Source: Candidatus Danuiimicrobium aquiferis (GTDB lineage Bacteria > Omnitrophota > Omnitrophia > Omnitrophales > Danuiimicrobiaceae). Taken from it: a DNA stretch of 34,652 bases. Below, one piece after another: positions 17,344 to 25,051 of this stretch. A program made the translations under genes and the position numbers. Numbering within the stretch: the first letter of the stretch is position 1; each line of letters begins with the position of its first letter. The notes beneath the pieces are model-generated. The model saw only the letters and a program-made list of their open reading frames with translations, was not told where the DNA came from and ran no database searches. The stretch lies in contig MHFR01000006.1 in assembly GCA_001804285.1 (NCBI GenBank), positions 1 to 34,652 of the forward strand. Reading direction: 5' to 3'.

Positions 17344-18939
17344 TTAAGAGGAGGGGATGCGCTGCATAATCCGGTGTTTTTTTTGCCAGGCAATGTAAAC
17401 GGCGACAAAAGCGACGATGAGAGTTCCGATCATCAGGAATCGAGCAAACCAGATGTAGGGATAATTTTCCGGCGGGACGCCCGCCATGGTGATGACACGG
17501 AGGCCGTCCTGATAAAACCAAAACCCGAGCAGGATGATTAAGTATGCGGGCGTAATATATTTCATGATGAACAAGAAAACTCTCGGGACTTTCATCAGCG
17601 CGCCTGAGTGGATTTCTTTCCATGCATTTTTAGCGCCAAACAGCCAAATAAAAATAATAATTTCAAGCAAGGCAAGGAATACAATTCCGAATGTGCCGAT
17701 CCAGAAATCCATTTCATCCAGAAACCCGTGTTTTAGAAAAAAAATGACGGGATGCATCAGGAAAAATAAAGCGCCGCCGATCATCAGGGCCGCGTTTTTG
17801 CGCGTGACTTTAAATTCTTCCTGAAGGAACGCCATAATGGGTTGCGCCATCGCAACGGACGATGTAATGCCTGCAAGAAATAAAAGGAAAAACCAGATCG
17901 TTCCAAAAAATTGGCCGAAGGGAAGCTTTTGGAAAATAAGAGGGAGCGCAAAGAAGCCCAAATCAAAAGAACCTCCCGCTGCGATTTGCTGGGTCGCCGC
18001 GATTCCAAAAAAAGCAACGGTGACAGGGATGGCAATCGAGCCGCCTAAAATGACTTCGGCTGCTTCATTCGCCGATACGGTAGCTAATCCGGAAGCAACG
18101 ACATCATCTTTGGGGGTGAGGTAACTTGCGTAAGTCTGAATGGCCCCGAATCCGACACTCAGCGTGAAGAAGATTTGGCCGGTTGCAGCGAGCCAGACTT
18201 TCGCATTTCCAAGCTGCCGGAAATCCGGATTCCAAATAAATCCGAGGCCGTTCCAAACGTTTTGTTCCGGAAGGGCGGGATTTGGAGTGCCGAGTGTAAA
18301 TACGCGAACAAGCAAAATAATGCCGAATATAAAAATGGTCGGGATGGCCCACTTTCCCAACCACTCAATTCCCTTTGTGCCGTGCCAGAGAATCCAAATA
18401 TTAGCGAGTAACGTGATAAGAAAAAAAAGGTATGCGGTGCCTATCCCGTTAAAATGCTGATTGACCACTTTGCCCTGATAGGCTCCCAGGAAATCAATCA
18501 TGCCTTGATGGGTTGTGATTCCGAAATATTTTCCCGTGAAAGAAAACGCACTATAGGCCAGTGTCCAGGATTCAATATATGTGTAGTAGATGACAAGACA
18601 GAATGGAATCATAATGCCGACGGCGCCGAGATATTTCGATACGGGATTTTTCCATAAATAATGAAACATCCCCGGTGTCGTTCCGTGGCCGTATTTCCCG
18701 CCGAAGCGGCCGATACCCCATTCGACCCACATAAGGGGAATTCCGAGCAGGAAGAGGGCAATGAAGTAAGGAATCATAAATGCGCCGCCGCCGTTATTGG
18801 CGCATTGGACGGGGAAGCGCAGGAAATTACCGAGGCCGATCGCGTTTCCGGCCATCGCGAGAATGAGTCCAAGTTTCGTGCCCCACTTTTCGCGCGCGTG
18901 GTGCTCGTGTTTTGTCGTATGTTCCGTATGTTGAGTCAT
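17344..18939 (-). CDS. LeuT-like Na+:amino-acid symporter (NSS/SNF family)
   Basis: A 531-aa inner-membrane protein with about 12 hydrophobic segments; bacterial LeuT has about 520 residues. Similarity to LeuT is high along the length. TM1 reads GNAIGLGNFLRFPVQ, with Asn32 and Asn38 matching the leucine- and sodium-binding Asn21 and Asn27. HGTTPGMF, YYTYIESWTL, GQIFFTLSVGFGAI, NEAAEVILGGS and AGITSSVAM hold the remaining substrate, Na1 and Na2 residues. It should import a small neutral amino acid with sodium; the exact substrate is not determined. The start carries a His-rich tail (TQHTEHTTKHEHH), longer than in LeuT. Upstream lie two palindromic elements; downstream is the RAYT hairpin. Confidence 0.95.
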   Translation of the reverse strand: MTQHTEHTTKHEHHAREKWGTKLGLILAMAGNAIGLGNFLRFPVQCANNGGGAFMIPYFIALFLLGIPLMWVEWGIGRFGGKYGHGTTPGMFHYLWKNPVSKYLGAVGIMIPFCLVIYYTYIESWTLAYSAFSFTGKYFGITTHQGMIDFLGAYQGKVVNQHFNGIGTAYLFFLITLLANIWILWHGTKGIEWLGKWAIPTIFIFGIILLVRVFTLGTPNPALPEQNVWNGLGFIWNPDFRQLGNAKVWLAATGQIFFTLSVGFGAIQTYASYLTPKDDVVASGLATVSANEAAEVILGGSIAIPVTVAFFGIAATQQIAAGGSFDLGFFALPLIFQKLPFGQFFGTIWFFLLFLAGITSSVAMAQPIMAFLQEEFKVTRKNAALMIGGALFFLMHPVIFFLKHGFLDEMDFWIGTFGIVFLALLEIIIFIWLFGAKNAWKEIHSGALMKVPRVFLFIMKYITPAYLIILLGFWFYQDGLRVITMAGVPPENYPYIWFARFLMIGTLIVAFVAVYIAWQKKHRIMQRIPSS

Positions 18940-18963
18940 CGCATTATAATCTCTTAGCAGACC

Positions 18964-19142
18964 GTCAATTTACGATCCTCCGACGAATGGATTCTCCGCA
19001 ACAATTCTAAGCGAATCTCAAAACGGGATTTCCTCCGCATTCCCAAAATTCCCTGGTGACGGGCTGCGGTTTCCCATTTTGATCTTCGCAAGAATTTGTA
19101 GGATCTTCTGAATCCAATTTCGTCGGAGGATCGTAAATTGAC
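18964..19142. repeat. 179-bp imperfect palindrome (MITE-like)
   Basis: A perfect 24-bp inverted repeat at the ends (18964-18987 and 19119-19142, beginning GTCAATTTACGATCC) closes a sequence whose inner parts are also complementary with mismatches. On the left this includes GGATTC, ACAATTCT and GCGAA..TCAAAA. The whole could fold into one long hairpin. It lies upstream of the LeuT-like gene. No transposase is encoded, so it resembles a non-autonomous element. Confidence 0.8.
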
Positions 19143-19215
19143 TCTACTGTTTTGTATCATCCTGCTCACTTATTTATGTTTAATCTTACACAAAAATATA
19201 TAAATTTAATAAAGG

Positions 19216-19370
19216 AAGAGGAGAGGCGGGACGCCGCAGCGGCTTCGATCGGGCGAAGTTCCCAGCTCGGAACGAAGCCCGAGCGGCAGCGAGTACGGCG
19301 GTTTCTTCTATGGCCGTTCGCCATGAAACCGGCGGAGGCAGCTAAAGCGAAGGCTCCCGCCTCTCCTCTT
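19216..19370. repeat. 155-bp GC-rich element with 16-bp inverted ends
   Basis: The ends AAGAGGAGAGGCGGGA (19216-19231) and its exact complement (19355-19370) enclose a GC-rich core with further small inverted pieces (for example CGCCGCAGCGGC). The right end touches the stop codon of the terC-like gene on the minus strand, so it may form that gene's terminator. The core is clearly richer in G+C than the AT-rich bases just left of it. Confidence 0.75.
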
Positions 19371-20299
19371 TACTTAACTTTGTTACACTGAGGTCGTTTA
19401 CGTTTCCATATTGAGATTAAAATCGACGCAGTTAATATCAGACAAATGACGCCGAGAGCGACGCCGATCGGAATATGGTAATGTTCCTGAATCAGCATCT
19501 TCACGCCGACAAATGCGAGAATAATTCCGAGACCGTAATCCAAATATTCGAACATATCCATCAGCGCCGCCAAGGCAAAATAAAGTGCCCGTAAACCTAA
19601 AATCGCGAAGACGTTTGACGTATAGACGATGAAGGGGTCCGTCGTAATGGATAAAATCGCGGGAATGGAATCAACGGCGAACATGACGTCGGAAGTCTCG
19701 ACCAGAATCAGGACGACGAAAAGCGGGGTCATGAAGAGCCGGTTATCAATCCGCGCGAAAAAATTCCCATCGTGTGCGGTCGTAAGCGGAAATATTTTTT
19801 TGATGGCTTTTAATACGACATTATGTTCAGGATCGACTTCTTTATCTTCCTGAAACACGAGTTTGTAACCCGTGTAAATCAGAAATGCCCCAAAGACATA
19901 AATCGTCCACGAAAACATTTTAATCAGCGCGATTCCGGCAAAAATAAAAACGGCGCGCATGACAAGTGCGCCCAAAATTCCCCAGAATAAAATCTTGTGC
20001 TGATATTTTCCGTCGACTTTGAAATAGTTAAAAATGACGAGGAAGACAAACAAGTTATCCATGCTGAGAGATCGTTCGATCAGGTAGCCGGTGAAGAAGG
20101 TTAGCGCTTTCTCACGGCCCATGAAAAAATAGAGTCCGAGATTGAAGATAAGCGCAAGAACAGTCCAGAAAACGCTCCACCAAAGGGATTCTTTGATGCC
20201 GATGACGTGGTCTTTCTTCTGGAAGACGGCAAGGTCAAGCCATAGCATTCCGATAATAAAGAGATTAAACGTTGTCCAAATTATAATTTGATGCGGCAT
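19370..20299 (-). CDS. TerC/Alx-family integral membrane protein
   Basis: A 309-aa protein with about eight or nine membrane segments. It carries the two family signatures: ERSLSMDNLFVF (Glu75, Asp81) and VETSDVMFAVDSIPAI (Glu201, Asp204, Asp210), followed by YTSNVFAILGLRALYF. Members such as E. coli Alx have been linked to manganese export, alkaline response or metal loading of exported proteins; older names refer to tellurium resistance. The acidic membrane residues that would bind metal are present. The length is normal. I found no yybP-ykoY riboswitch upstream; that space holds palindromic elements instead. Confidence 0.93.
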   Translation of the reverse strand: MPHQIIIWTTFNLFIIGMLWLDLAVFQKKDHVIGIKESLWWSVFWTVLALIFNLGLYFFMGREKALTFFTGYLIERSLSMDNLFVFLVIFNYFKVDGKYQHKILFWGILGALVMRAVFIFAGIALIKMFSWTIYVFGAFLIYTGYKLVFQEDKEVDPEHNVVLKAIKKIFPLTTAHDGNFFARIDNRLFMTPLFVVLILVETSDVMFAVDSIPAILSITTDPFIVYTSNVFAILGLRALYFALAALMDMFEYLDYGLGIILAFVGVKMLIQEHYHIPIGVALGVICLILTASILISIWKRKRPQCNKVK

Positions 20300-20324
20300 G
20301 TCATTCCCTTGATTGCCAAATTGA

Positions 20325-20390
20325 TGTCATTCCCGCAAAAACGGGAATCCAGGAATTATAGATCCCCGCCAGAAGCATGCGGGGATGACA
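20325..20390. repeat. CATTCCCG-family palindromic element, copy 1
   Basis: Begins TGTCATTCCCGC and ends GCGGGGATGACA, inverted with one mismatch. Inside are CGGGAATCCAGG and ATCCCCGCC. It sits directly upstream of the terC-like gene. Four more elements with the same kinds of ends lie at 24770, 24928, 26325 and 27968. Confidence 0.8.
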
Positions 20391-20512
20391 TTTTTTGCTC
20401 CGTTTGCTTTTTACGAACTCGCGGAGAGATGTCTTCCTGCTTCAATTGCTCCTCTTAAATAAAAGTTACTAAAATTAAACCACGGGGTCCGAATCTGTGC
20501 TTATGCTGAGAA

Positions 20513-20608
20513 ATTTTAGCCAGTGCAACATTTCCGAGGCGAGTTTTCCGAGCACCAACGGGAGCGCAGGAACTGTCTGAGCCGCGGGAATGTTGCACTG
20601 GCTAAAAT
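20513..20608. repeat. 96-bp palindromic element with 20-bp inverted ends
   Basis: The ends ATTTTAGCCAGTGCAACATT (20513-20532) and its exact complement (20589-20608) enclose a 56-bp GC-rich core with GAGGCGAG, ACCAACGGGAGCG and GAGCCGCGG. It lies six bases from the stop codon of the APC permease gene, read on the minus strand, so it may end that transcript. It is likely a dispersed element. Confidence 0.8.
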
Positions 20609-20614
20609 GAAACT

Positions 20615-22342
20615 CTATCCCACTATAACTAAGTGACAGTCCTTTTGCAATCCCTGCGCTAGCTGCCGTAAAACATCGCCTCTGAATAAATTCACCAAAG
20701 CACTGCGTTGCGTCGCACCGATCGTAACCGTTTTCACATCCAATTCCTTAGCGGTTTCCGCGATCCGTTTTCCGGGTTCAGTCCCGGTTTGCCACAGCGG
20801 AATGACCGTGATTCCCGATTTTGCCATTTCCTCTTCGACTTTGGCTAAAAGCTCAATCGATTCGGCAGACGGTTCGAGTTCGACCAGTTCGCTCTTAATG
20901 GCGGGGGATTCTTCAACATAACAAACATACGCCGAATTTTCGCCCCTCGCCTTGATCATCAGCGCCGTGTCTTCAAGGAGTTTTAAATTCATTTGCTTAA
21001 TGGCCACCAAAAATGAACTTTTGTAGAGAGATACCAAATCCTTCGCTTCACTCACCGTCAGTACTTCGGCGCTCGGAACAAATTCCGGTACTTTAATCAC
21101 AAAGAATGTTTTGCCAAGGTAGCGGAGGATTAATCCGACAGCGACGATGATGATTGCAAAAAGAAGAGCGGCGTGTTTCTGAAAAGCAATTGTCACTTCC
21201 ACGAAAAGAAGAATGAGGGAAGCGGCGTAAAGCAAAGATCTTTCCCATCGTTTCAGATTAATTTTATAATTCAGCGCGCAGGCCCCGAGATTGATCGTAA
21301 TCGCGCCTACGACACCGATCGCATAAAGGGCCGCGAGGCCCACCAGGTCGTTGACAAAAAACAAAACAAGGATCGGAACGATGGTTGCGACAATTAATCC
21401 AAGCCACGGCATCCCGAACCGGTTGAGTTGAGTGAACTGTTCCGGAAGTTCCCGGTCTTTCCCCATTGCATATTTAATACTGACCAGCCCATTGATGGCC
21501 GAATTTGTCGCAGAAAGCAGTAAAAAGGCAAATAAGATAGAAATCATGGTTCCGTACCATGGCGCAATATAATGGTTGGCAATCGCGCGGAGCATATCCT
21601 CTGTATGACCCGTCAGATTGGGGATGGCATTCATGGCAATTCCCAAAAGAAATGTTAATAGGGCTACTTCCAGAAGGACTGGCCAAATCGCACGTTTCGA
21701 CGTTTTATCAACAGGCAAGACCATAACGCCGGTCATATTTGCAATGGCTTCGACGCCGGAGAGTGCGAGAACAATTCCGACAAAACTGCTCCAATTGTGG
21801 GTGAATGTTCCGGTTGGCATTTGAAGATTCACATGGGGTAGATGCGGGACAGTAAATCCAAAAAGAATAATGGCAGATATGGATGCGAGTACGCCGACAA
21901 AGGTCGCCAGATTTCCGCTTTTGCTGGGACCGATCCAATTGATGGCGCCGATAAGCGCGATGGCGCCCATGGCGAAAAGGACGGGATTAGAGGTATTAAA
22001 ATAGTGGAATGCGGATAACGTACTGAGTGACGCCGTAACGGCATAATCCGCGATTAATAGAAGCGCTCCGAGAACAGCAAGCGGTTTTGATCTGTTTCTG
22101 AGCGAAGAATAAACGCCGCCTCCATCGGGATATACGCGGCAAATAATGGTGTAGCAAAATCCGACGAGTATCGTCAGGAGAGACATGATCCCGAGTAAAA
22201 ACCATGACGCGTGACCTGCCAGTGCAAAAGCGATTCCGAGCACATAGGCTTTGCTGGTTCCCCAGTCGCCGTAGAGCATGGCGCCGGCTTGATACCATTT
22301 CAATTCTCGCGGGCGTTCAATTCGTTTGATCATTAATGCCAT
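20615..22342 (-). CDS. APC-superfamily amino-acid permease with C-terminal universal-stress (UspA-like) domain
   Basis: A 575-aa protein. Residues of about 12-420 form 12 membrane segments of APC type: an N-terminal membrane region beginning near YGDWGTSKAYV, a conserved loop GLVSIKYAMGKDRELPEQF and FGMPWLGLIVA. Residues from about 430 to the end are soluble and close with VTIGATQRSALVNLFRGDVL and VIVG, the usual ATP-binding G-x(2)-G-x(9)-G region of UspA domains in somewhat altered form. Such fusions are known and are thought to let a nucleotide-sensing domain control transport. The substrate is unknown, probably an amino acid. The ATG at 22342 starts MALMIKR; an ATG three codons later is also possible. 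A RAYT-type hairpin lies upstream. Confidence 0.9.
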   Translation of the reverse strand: MALMIKRIERPRELKWYQAGAMLYGDWGTSKAYVLGIAFALAGHASWFLLGIMSLLTILVGFCYTIICRVYPDGGGVYSSLRNRSKPLAVLGALLLIADYAVTASLSTLSAFHYFNTSNPVLFAMGAIALIGAINWIGPSKSGNLATFVGVLASISAIILFGFTVPHLPHVNLQMPTGTFTHNWSSFVGIVLALSGVEAIANMTGVMVLPVDKTSKRAIWPVLLEVALLTFLLGIAMNAIPNLTGHTEDMLRAIANHYIAPWYGTMISILFAFLLLSATNSAINGLVSIKYAMGKDRELPEQFTQLNRFGMPWLGLIVATIVPILVLFFVNDLVGLAALYAIGVVGAITINLGACALNYKINLKRWERSLLYAASLILLFVEVTIAFQKHAALLFAIIIVAVGLILRYLGKTFFVIKVPEFVPSAEVLTVSEAKDLVSLYKSSFLVAIKQMNLKLLEDTALMIKARGENSAYVCYVEESPAIKSELVELEPSAESIELLAKVEEEMAKSGITVIPLWQTGTEPGKRIAETAKELDVKTVTIGATQRSALVNLFRGDVLRQLAQGLQKDCHLVIVG

Positions 22343-22366
22343 GATGCAATATTACTCCATTTTCTT

Positions 22367-22411
22367 AGGGGACAGCGCCCTTTTTAAACGAGAAGGAGGG
22401 CGCTGTCCCCT
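22367..22411. repeat. REP-like hairpin, copy 3 (dispersed, long loop)
   Basis: The same arms as the two copies beside the RAYT gene (AGGGGACAGCGCCCT and complement), but separated by 15 bases (TTTTAAACGAGAAGG) instead of four A. It fills most of the 74-bp gap between the dedA-like and permease genes, five bases from the dedA-like stop codon. It is about 5 kb from the transposase. Confidence 0.88.
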
Positions 22412-22416
22412 GAAAA

Positions 22417-23037
22417 TCATTTACGTCTTGAAGAAAGCCATTCTTTCATAATCGGGATGAATGAGACGAAGATCACAATGAAAATAATAATATGAATCTG
22501 TTTCTCGATATTCGGAATGCTCCGGCCAAGGAAATAACCGATGAGGGTCATGCTGAGCACCCATCCGATTCCGCCGATGATGTTGTAAGATAAAAATTTC
22601 CTATATTTCATTTTCCCGACTCCGGCGACGGTCGGAGCAAAAGTTCTGACGATAGGGACGAATCGCGCAATGACAATCGTTTTAGCGCCGTATTTCTCAT
22701 AAAAATATTGGGTGCGAAGCAGATGGTTTTTATGAAAGAAGAATGAATCATCCTTGTTAAAAATTCGCGGGCCGATGTGGTATCCGATCCAATAGCCGAC
22801 GGTATCGCCCATGATTGCCGCAAGGCAGAGAACCGCATTTAATATGAAGATATTGAGAGCACCGTCGACGGCTGAAAGAAGTCCGGCGGTGACTAATAAT
22901 GAATCGCCCGGCAAAAAGAAACCGGCCAGCAGTCCTGTTTCCGCAAAGACAATCAGTACGAGAACGGTATAACCGCCCCAGCGGATAAGGTGTTCAAAAT
23001 GGTATAACTGGCGAAAAAATTCGATGATCGTGTCCAT
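22417..23037 (-). CDS. DedA-family membrane protein (VTT/SNARE-associated domain)
   Basis: A 206-aa inner-membrane protein of normal family length. Key motifs: ETGLLAGFFLPGDSLL (Glu33, FLPGDS at 41-46) and ARFVPIVRTFAPTVAG (Arg125, Pro128, Arg131, Gly139), then Y-KFL-YN-IGGIGW. DedA proteins are thought to flip or recycle lipids such as undecaprenyl phosphate or phosphatidylethanolamine, or to support membrane potential. The re-entrant acidic and arginine residues needed are present. It is transcribed away from the DUF2490-type gene; the 226-bp gap between them should hold both promoters. Confidence 0.94.
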   Translation of the reverse strand: MDTIIEFFRQLYHFEHLIRWGGYTVLVLIVFAETGLLAGFFLPGDSLLVTAGLLSAVDGALNIFILNAVLCLAAIMGDTVGYWIGYHIGPRIFNKDDSFFFHKNHLLRTQYFYEKYGAKTIVIARFVPIVRTFAPTVAGVGKMKYRKFLSYNIIGGIGWVLSMTLIGYFLGRSIPNIEKQIHIIIFIVIFVSFIPIMKEWLSSRRK

Positions 23038-23263
23038 GAATTTTGAAATATTAGCGGTTTTTGATAAAGAATCAAGCTAAATCGGCTTTTAATGCTGAAA
23101 TAAAATAGATTTACTTACGCAACCTTCTTTAGGCTTCATTCAAGCCCGTTTGCAAATTGACGATAATAATAGCATACCGCAGCTCGCAGTCAGGGCATTA
23201 AAATTAATCCGGAGTTCCTTGAAATCGATTGCGAAAAAAAAATAGAAAAAAGATGAAGGCGCC

Positions 23264-23974
23264 ATGATGAAGTTCCGCGGGAAACATCGAAAACTCTGCT
23301 CTGTAGCCGGGCCCTTGTCGTGTGCCGTTTTTCTTCTGTTTTTATGGGCGCCGTTGTCCTTTGCCGTCAAGAACACCGATGAGGCGTTTGGGGTTTGGAA
23401 TACTTACGACATTGAAAAGAAGATGAACGATAAGATCAAGATGAAAGTGGGCGAGGAGTTGCGCTTTAAAGAGGGATGGGGCATCAATTATATGGAAACC
23501 CATCTTGGCCTGGATTACCTGCATCATAAATATCTTGCCGTGGGCGCGGACTATCAAGAGATTCGTTCATCGCGAAAAGTGGGAAAGAAAGCGATCTGGT
23601 CTTGGGACAACGTGCCGAGGATTTATGCCGCGCCGCAGGCCAAGATTTACGGCTTTGATCTCTCCGATCGCAATATGCTGGAGTTTCATTTTAAAGAAGA
23701 CCAGGAGAATACCGTGCGTTACCGCAATCTGGTGACTCTTGTGGCGCCTTATCGATGGACGCGATTTAAATTCCAGCCTTATTCGGCCAACGAGATCTTT
23801 GTTGAATCAAACCGAAACGGTTTTGTGGAGGACCGTTTTTTTAACGGTTTCAAGTTCCACCTCTGGGATCATCTCTACGGCAGCATTTATTATTTGCGAC
23901 GATTCGAAAAAAACAGCATCGGAAAGTGGACCGATACGAATATTTTCGGCACGAACATCAAATATAGCTTTTAA
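23264..23974 (+). CDS. DUF2490-type outer-membrane beta-barrel protein
   Basis: A 236-aa protein. The N terminus has a signal peptide (basic KFRGKHRK, hydrophobic VAGPLSCAVFLLFLWAPL, likely cut after SFA near residue 34). The rest alternates polar and aromatic residues as in short beta strands and ends in KYSF; a C-terminal Phe is the usual signal for outer-membrane barrel insertion. The opening FGVWNTYDIEKKMNDKIKMKVGEE fits DUF2490, whose function is unknown. AAGG lies five bases before the first ATG; the second ATG is directly next to it, so either could be used. It points to a Gram-negative-type envelope. Confidence 0.85.
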   Translation: MMKFRGKHRKLCSVAGPLSCAVFLLFLWAPLSFAVKNTDEAFGVWNTYDIEKKMNDKIKMKVGEELRFKEGWGINYMETHLGLDYLHHKYLAVGADYQEIRSSRKVGKKAIWSWDNVPRIYAAPQAKIYGFDLSDRNMLEFHFKEDQENTVRYRNLVTLVAPYRWTRFKFQPYSANEIFVESNRNGFVEDRFFNGFKFHLWDHLYGSIYYLRRFEKNSIGKWTDTNIFGTNIKYSF

Positions 23975-24345
23975 GCCTGCGCCAAGTAGATTCGCCTCGA
24001 ACATAAGCCTTTTAACGAAAATCGAAAGTGCCTGGCACCTTTTCTTCTATACTCCTCTCCACCTTAAGGGGGAGAGGATAGAGGGGAGGGGGTCTATGAA
24101 CAAGGGCAATCCGCCCGCACCCCAACCCTCTCCCTATCGAGAGGGAAAAATTTGCAGAACTGAATATTTTAATTGAACTCTTTTTAAACCGTTGCCGATA
24201 AATAATCAACCGGATTTCTCGTCGATTTACAAAATCGATGAGAAATCCGGACTGACAGTTAAAGTTTTATCTGTTAGCAAAATGTTTGACCTTAAAAGAT
24301 TTTTCTGATATCTTTTAAACAGTAATAAATCGATAACTTGAACCA
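23975..24345. other. Intergenic region with several hairpins, no gene seen
   Basis: Contains the palindromic motif AAAGTGCCTGGCACCTTTT (24025-24043), a motif also common near RAYT genes. Two small hairpins follow, with arms TCCTCTCC (24053-24060 / 24071-24078) and CCCTCTC (24126-24132 / 24139-24145), in CT- and GA-rich sequence. A further hairpin is at 24210-24250. The rest is AT-rich leader of the 66-aa gene. Confidence 0.6.
24210..24250. repeat. Hairpin upstream of the 66-aa gene
   Basis: 19-bp arms with one mismatch: CCGGATTTCTCGTCGATTT and, after a short loop, AAATCGATGAGAAATCCGG. The core TTTCTC-TCGATT recurs in the hairpin just after the small gene (24565-24597), and GATGAGAAATCCGGG recurs as a half at 24732-24746. 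Confidence 0.8.
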
Positions 24346-24346
24346 T

Positions 24347-24352
24347 AAGGAG
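24347..24352 (+). promoter_or_regulatory. Ribosome binding site deciding the start of the 66-aa gene
   Basis: AAGGAG sits six bases before the ATG at 24359. An in-frame ATG at 24338 lies upstream of this site and would add seven residues whose codons include the site itself, so it is rejected as start. Confidence 0.85.
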
Positions 24353-24358
24353 ATAATC

Positions 24359-24559
24359 ATGGCATTCGGTGCTGTTAGCAAAAAAAGCGGAACGACTTTT
24401 TATCTACACAAAAGAGAAGTGACTTTAAGAGGTGGACGTAAGCAGATGATTTATTTCTTTGGAAAAGAAATTAAAGAAGGCGCTATTGACCAGCTTCCGG
24501 CAGGTTATGTGATCGGTGAAAATTCAAAAACCGGCCTACCTATTCTAAAGAAGGGTTAA
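24359..24559 (+). CDS. Conserved small protein of unknown function (66 aa)
   Basis: The sequence begins MAFGAVSKKSGTTFYLHKRE and continues with VTLRGGRKQMIYFFGKEIKE, PAGYVIGENSKTGLP and ILKKG. From memory, similar 60-70-residue proteins with YLH, LRGG-RKQ-IYFF and PAGY occur in several bacterial phyla without a known role. It is basic and soluble with no signal or membrane segment. The start is set by AAGGAG at 24347. The gene stands alone between two related hairpins; the downstream one may be its terminator. No nucleic-acid or metal-binding motif is obvious, although the many Lys/Arg residues would allow nucleic-acid contact. Confidence 0.85.
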   Translation: MAFGAVSKKSGTTFYLHKREVTLRGGRKQMIYFFGKEIKEGAIDQLPAGYVIGENSKTGLPILKKG

Positions 24560-24564
24560 CCCCT

Positions 24565-24597
24565 CTTTCTCATCGATTTTGTGAATCGAAGAGAAAG
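24565..24597 (+). terminator. Terminator-like hairpin after the 66-aa gene
   Basis: 14-bp arms with one mismatch (CTTTCTCATCGATT and AATCGAAGAGAAAG) around TTGTG, followed by GCGCTTTT. It lies five bases after the stop codon. It shares its core with the hairpin upstream of the gene, so it may also be a dispersed repeat. Confidence 0.6.
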
Positions 24598-24769
24598 GCG
24601 CTTTTGGCGTAAGAAGTTGTGCCAAAAGTTTTGCGTCCCTTGTCAGATCAGAGCGCAAAAGATAAGCCCTTGGCGCAAACATTCAAACTATCTTTGCGCC
24701 GCAGCTCTTACGAGCGGAATCTGTCATTAGTGATGAGAAATCCGGGCTAAACCATAGGTTTTTAGCCTG

Positions 24770-24846
24770 TGTCATCCCCGAATGCAGCGAAGCAGCACTG
24801 CTCCGCCGTGCTTTTGGCGGGGATCAAAAATCATGGATTCCCGCCC
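24770..24846. repeat. CATTCCCG-family palindromic element, copy 2 (degenerate)
   Basis: Starts TGTCATCCCCG and holds GCGGGGATC and ATGGATTCCCGCC, but the right end lacks the usual GGGAATGACA. It looks like a decayed or composite member of the family. Confidence 0.55.
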
Positions 24847-24900
24847 TTAACAACCTATTGGATGATTCATGGGAAGTTAAGGACGGTACTGACAACCTAT

Positions 24901-24906
24901 TATAAT
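24901..24906 (+). promoter_or_regulatory. Possible -10 box upstream of glgC
   Basis: Perfect TATAAT in an AT-rich stretch 146 bases before the glgC start. No convincing TTGACA is found at 16-18 bases upstream, and a palindromic element lies between this site and the gene, so the call is weak. Confidence 0.25.
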
Positions 24907-24927
24907 AGTGTATATATTTTCAATCTA

Positions 24928-24999
24928 TGTCAGTCCCGCCTACCCCGGAAAAGCTGGGGACGGCCCTTTCTTTTTTAAGGGAAGCGAGCGGGAATGACA
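24928..24999. repeat. CATTCCCG-family palindromic element, copy 3
   Basis: Begins TGTCAGTCCCGCC and ends AGCGGGAATGACA. The inner part CCCCGGAAAAGCTGGGG can form its own stem. It lies 52 bases before the glgC start, so it would be in the mRNA leader if the TATAAT at 24901 is used. Confidence 0.75.
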
Positions 25000-25051
25000 T
25001 AAAAACAGGTCGACTAAAGTAACAAAATAAAAACGGAGCCAATGGGAAGCG

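Larger units (their letters stand above)
24598..25051. other. Intergenic region with palindromes before glgC, no gene seen
   Basis: Holds complementary pieces GCGCAAA-AGATA (from 24652) and TATCTTTGCGC (from about 24690), the half hairpin at 24732-24746, and two CATTCCCG-type elements. ACAACCTATT occurs twice (24850 and 24892). An AT-rich stretch follows the second copy and contains a TATAAT hexamer. Confidence 0.5.

Noticed and set aside
18954-19169. 71-codon minus-strand ORF rich in Arg and Ser
   Set aside because: It is read through the 179-bp palindrome and would be an accident of that repeat; no ribosome site was found.
20300-20614. yybP-ykoY manganese riboswitch upstream of the terC-like gene
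   Set aside because: I looked for the conserved stem sequences on the minus strand and found only palindromic elements; no match.
18940-20614. CRISPR array, suspected from many short repeats
   Set aside because: The repeats are single palindromic elements of different families with no regular spacer-repeat spacing and no cas genes.
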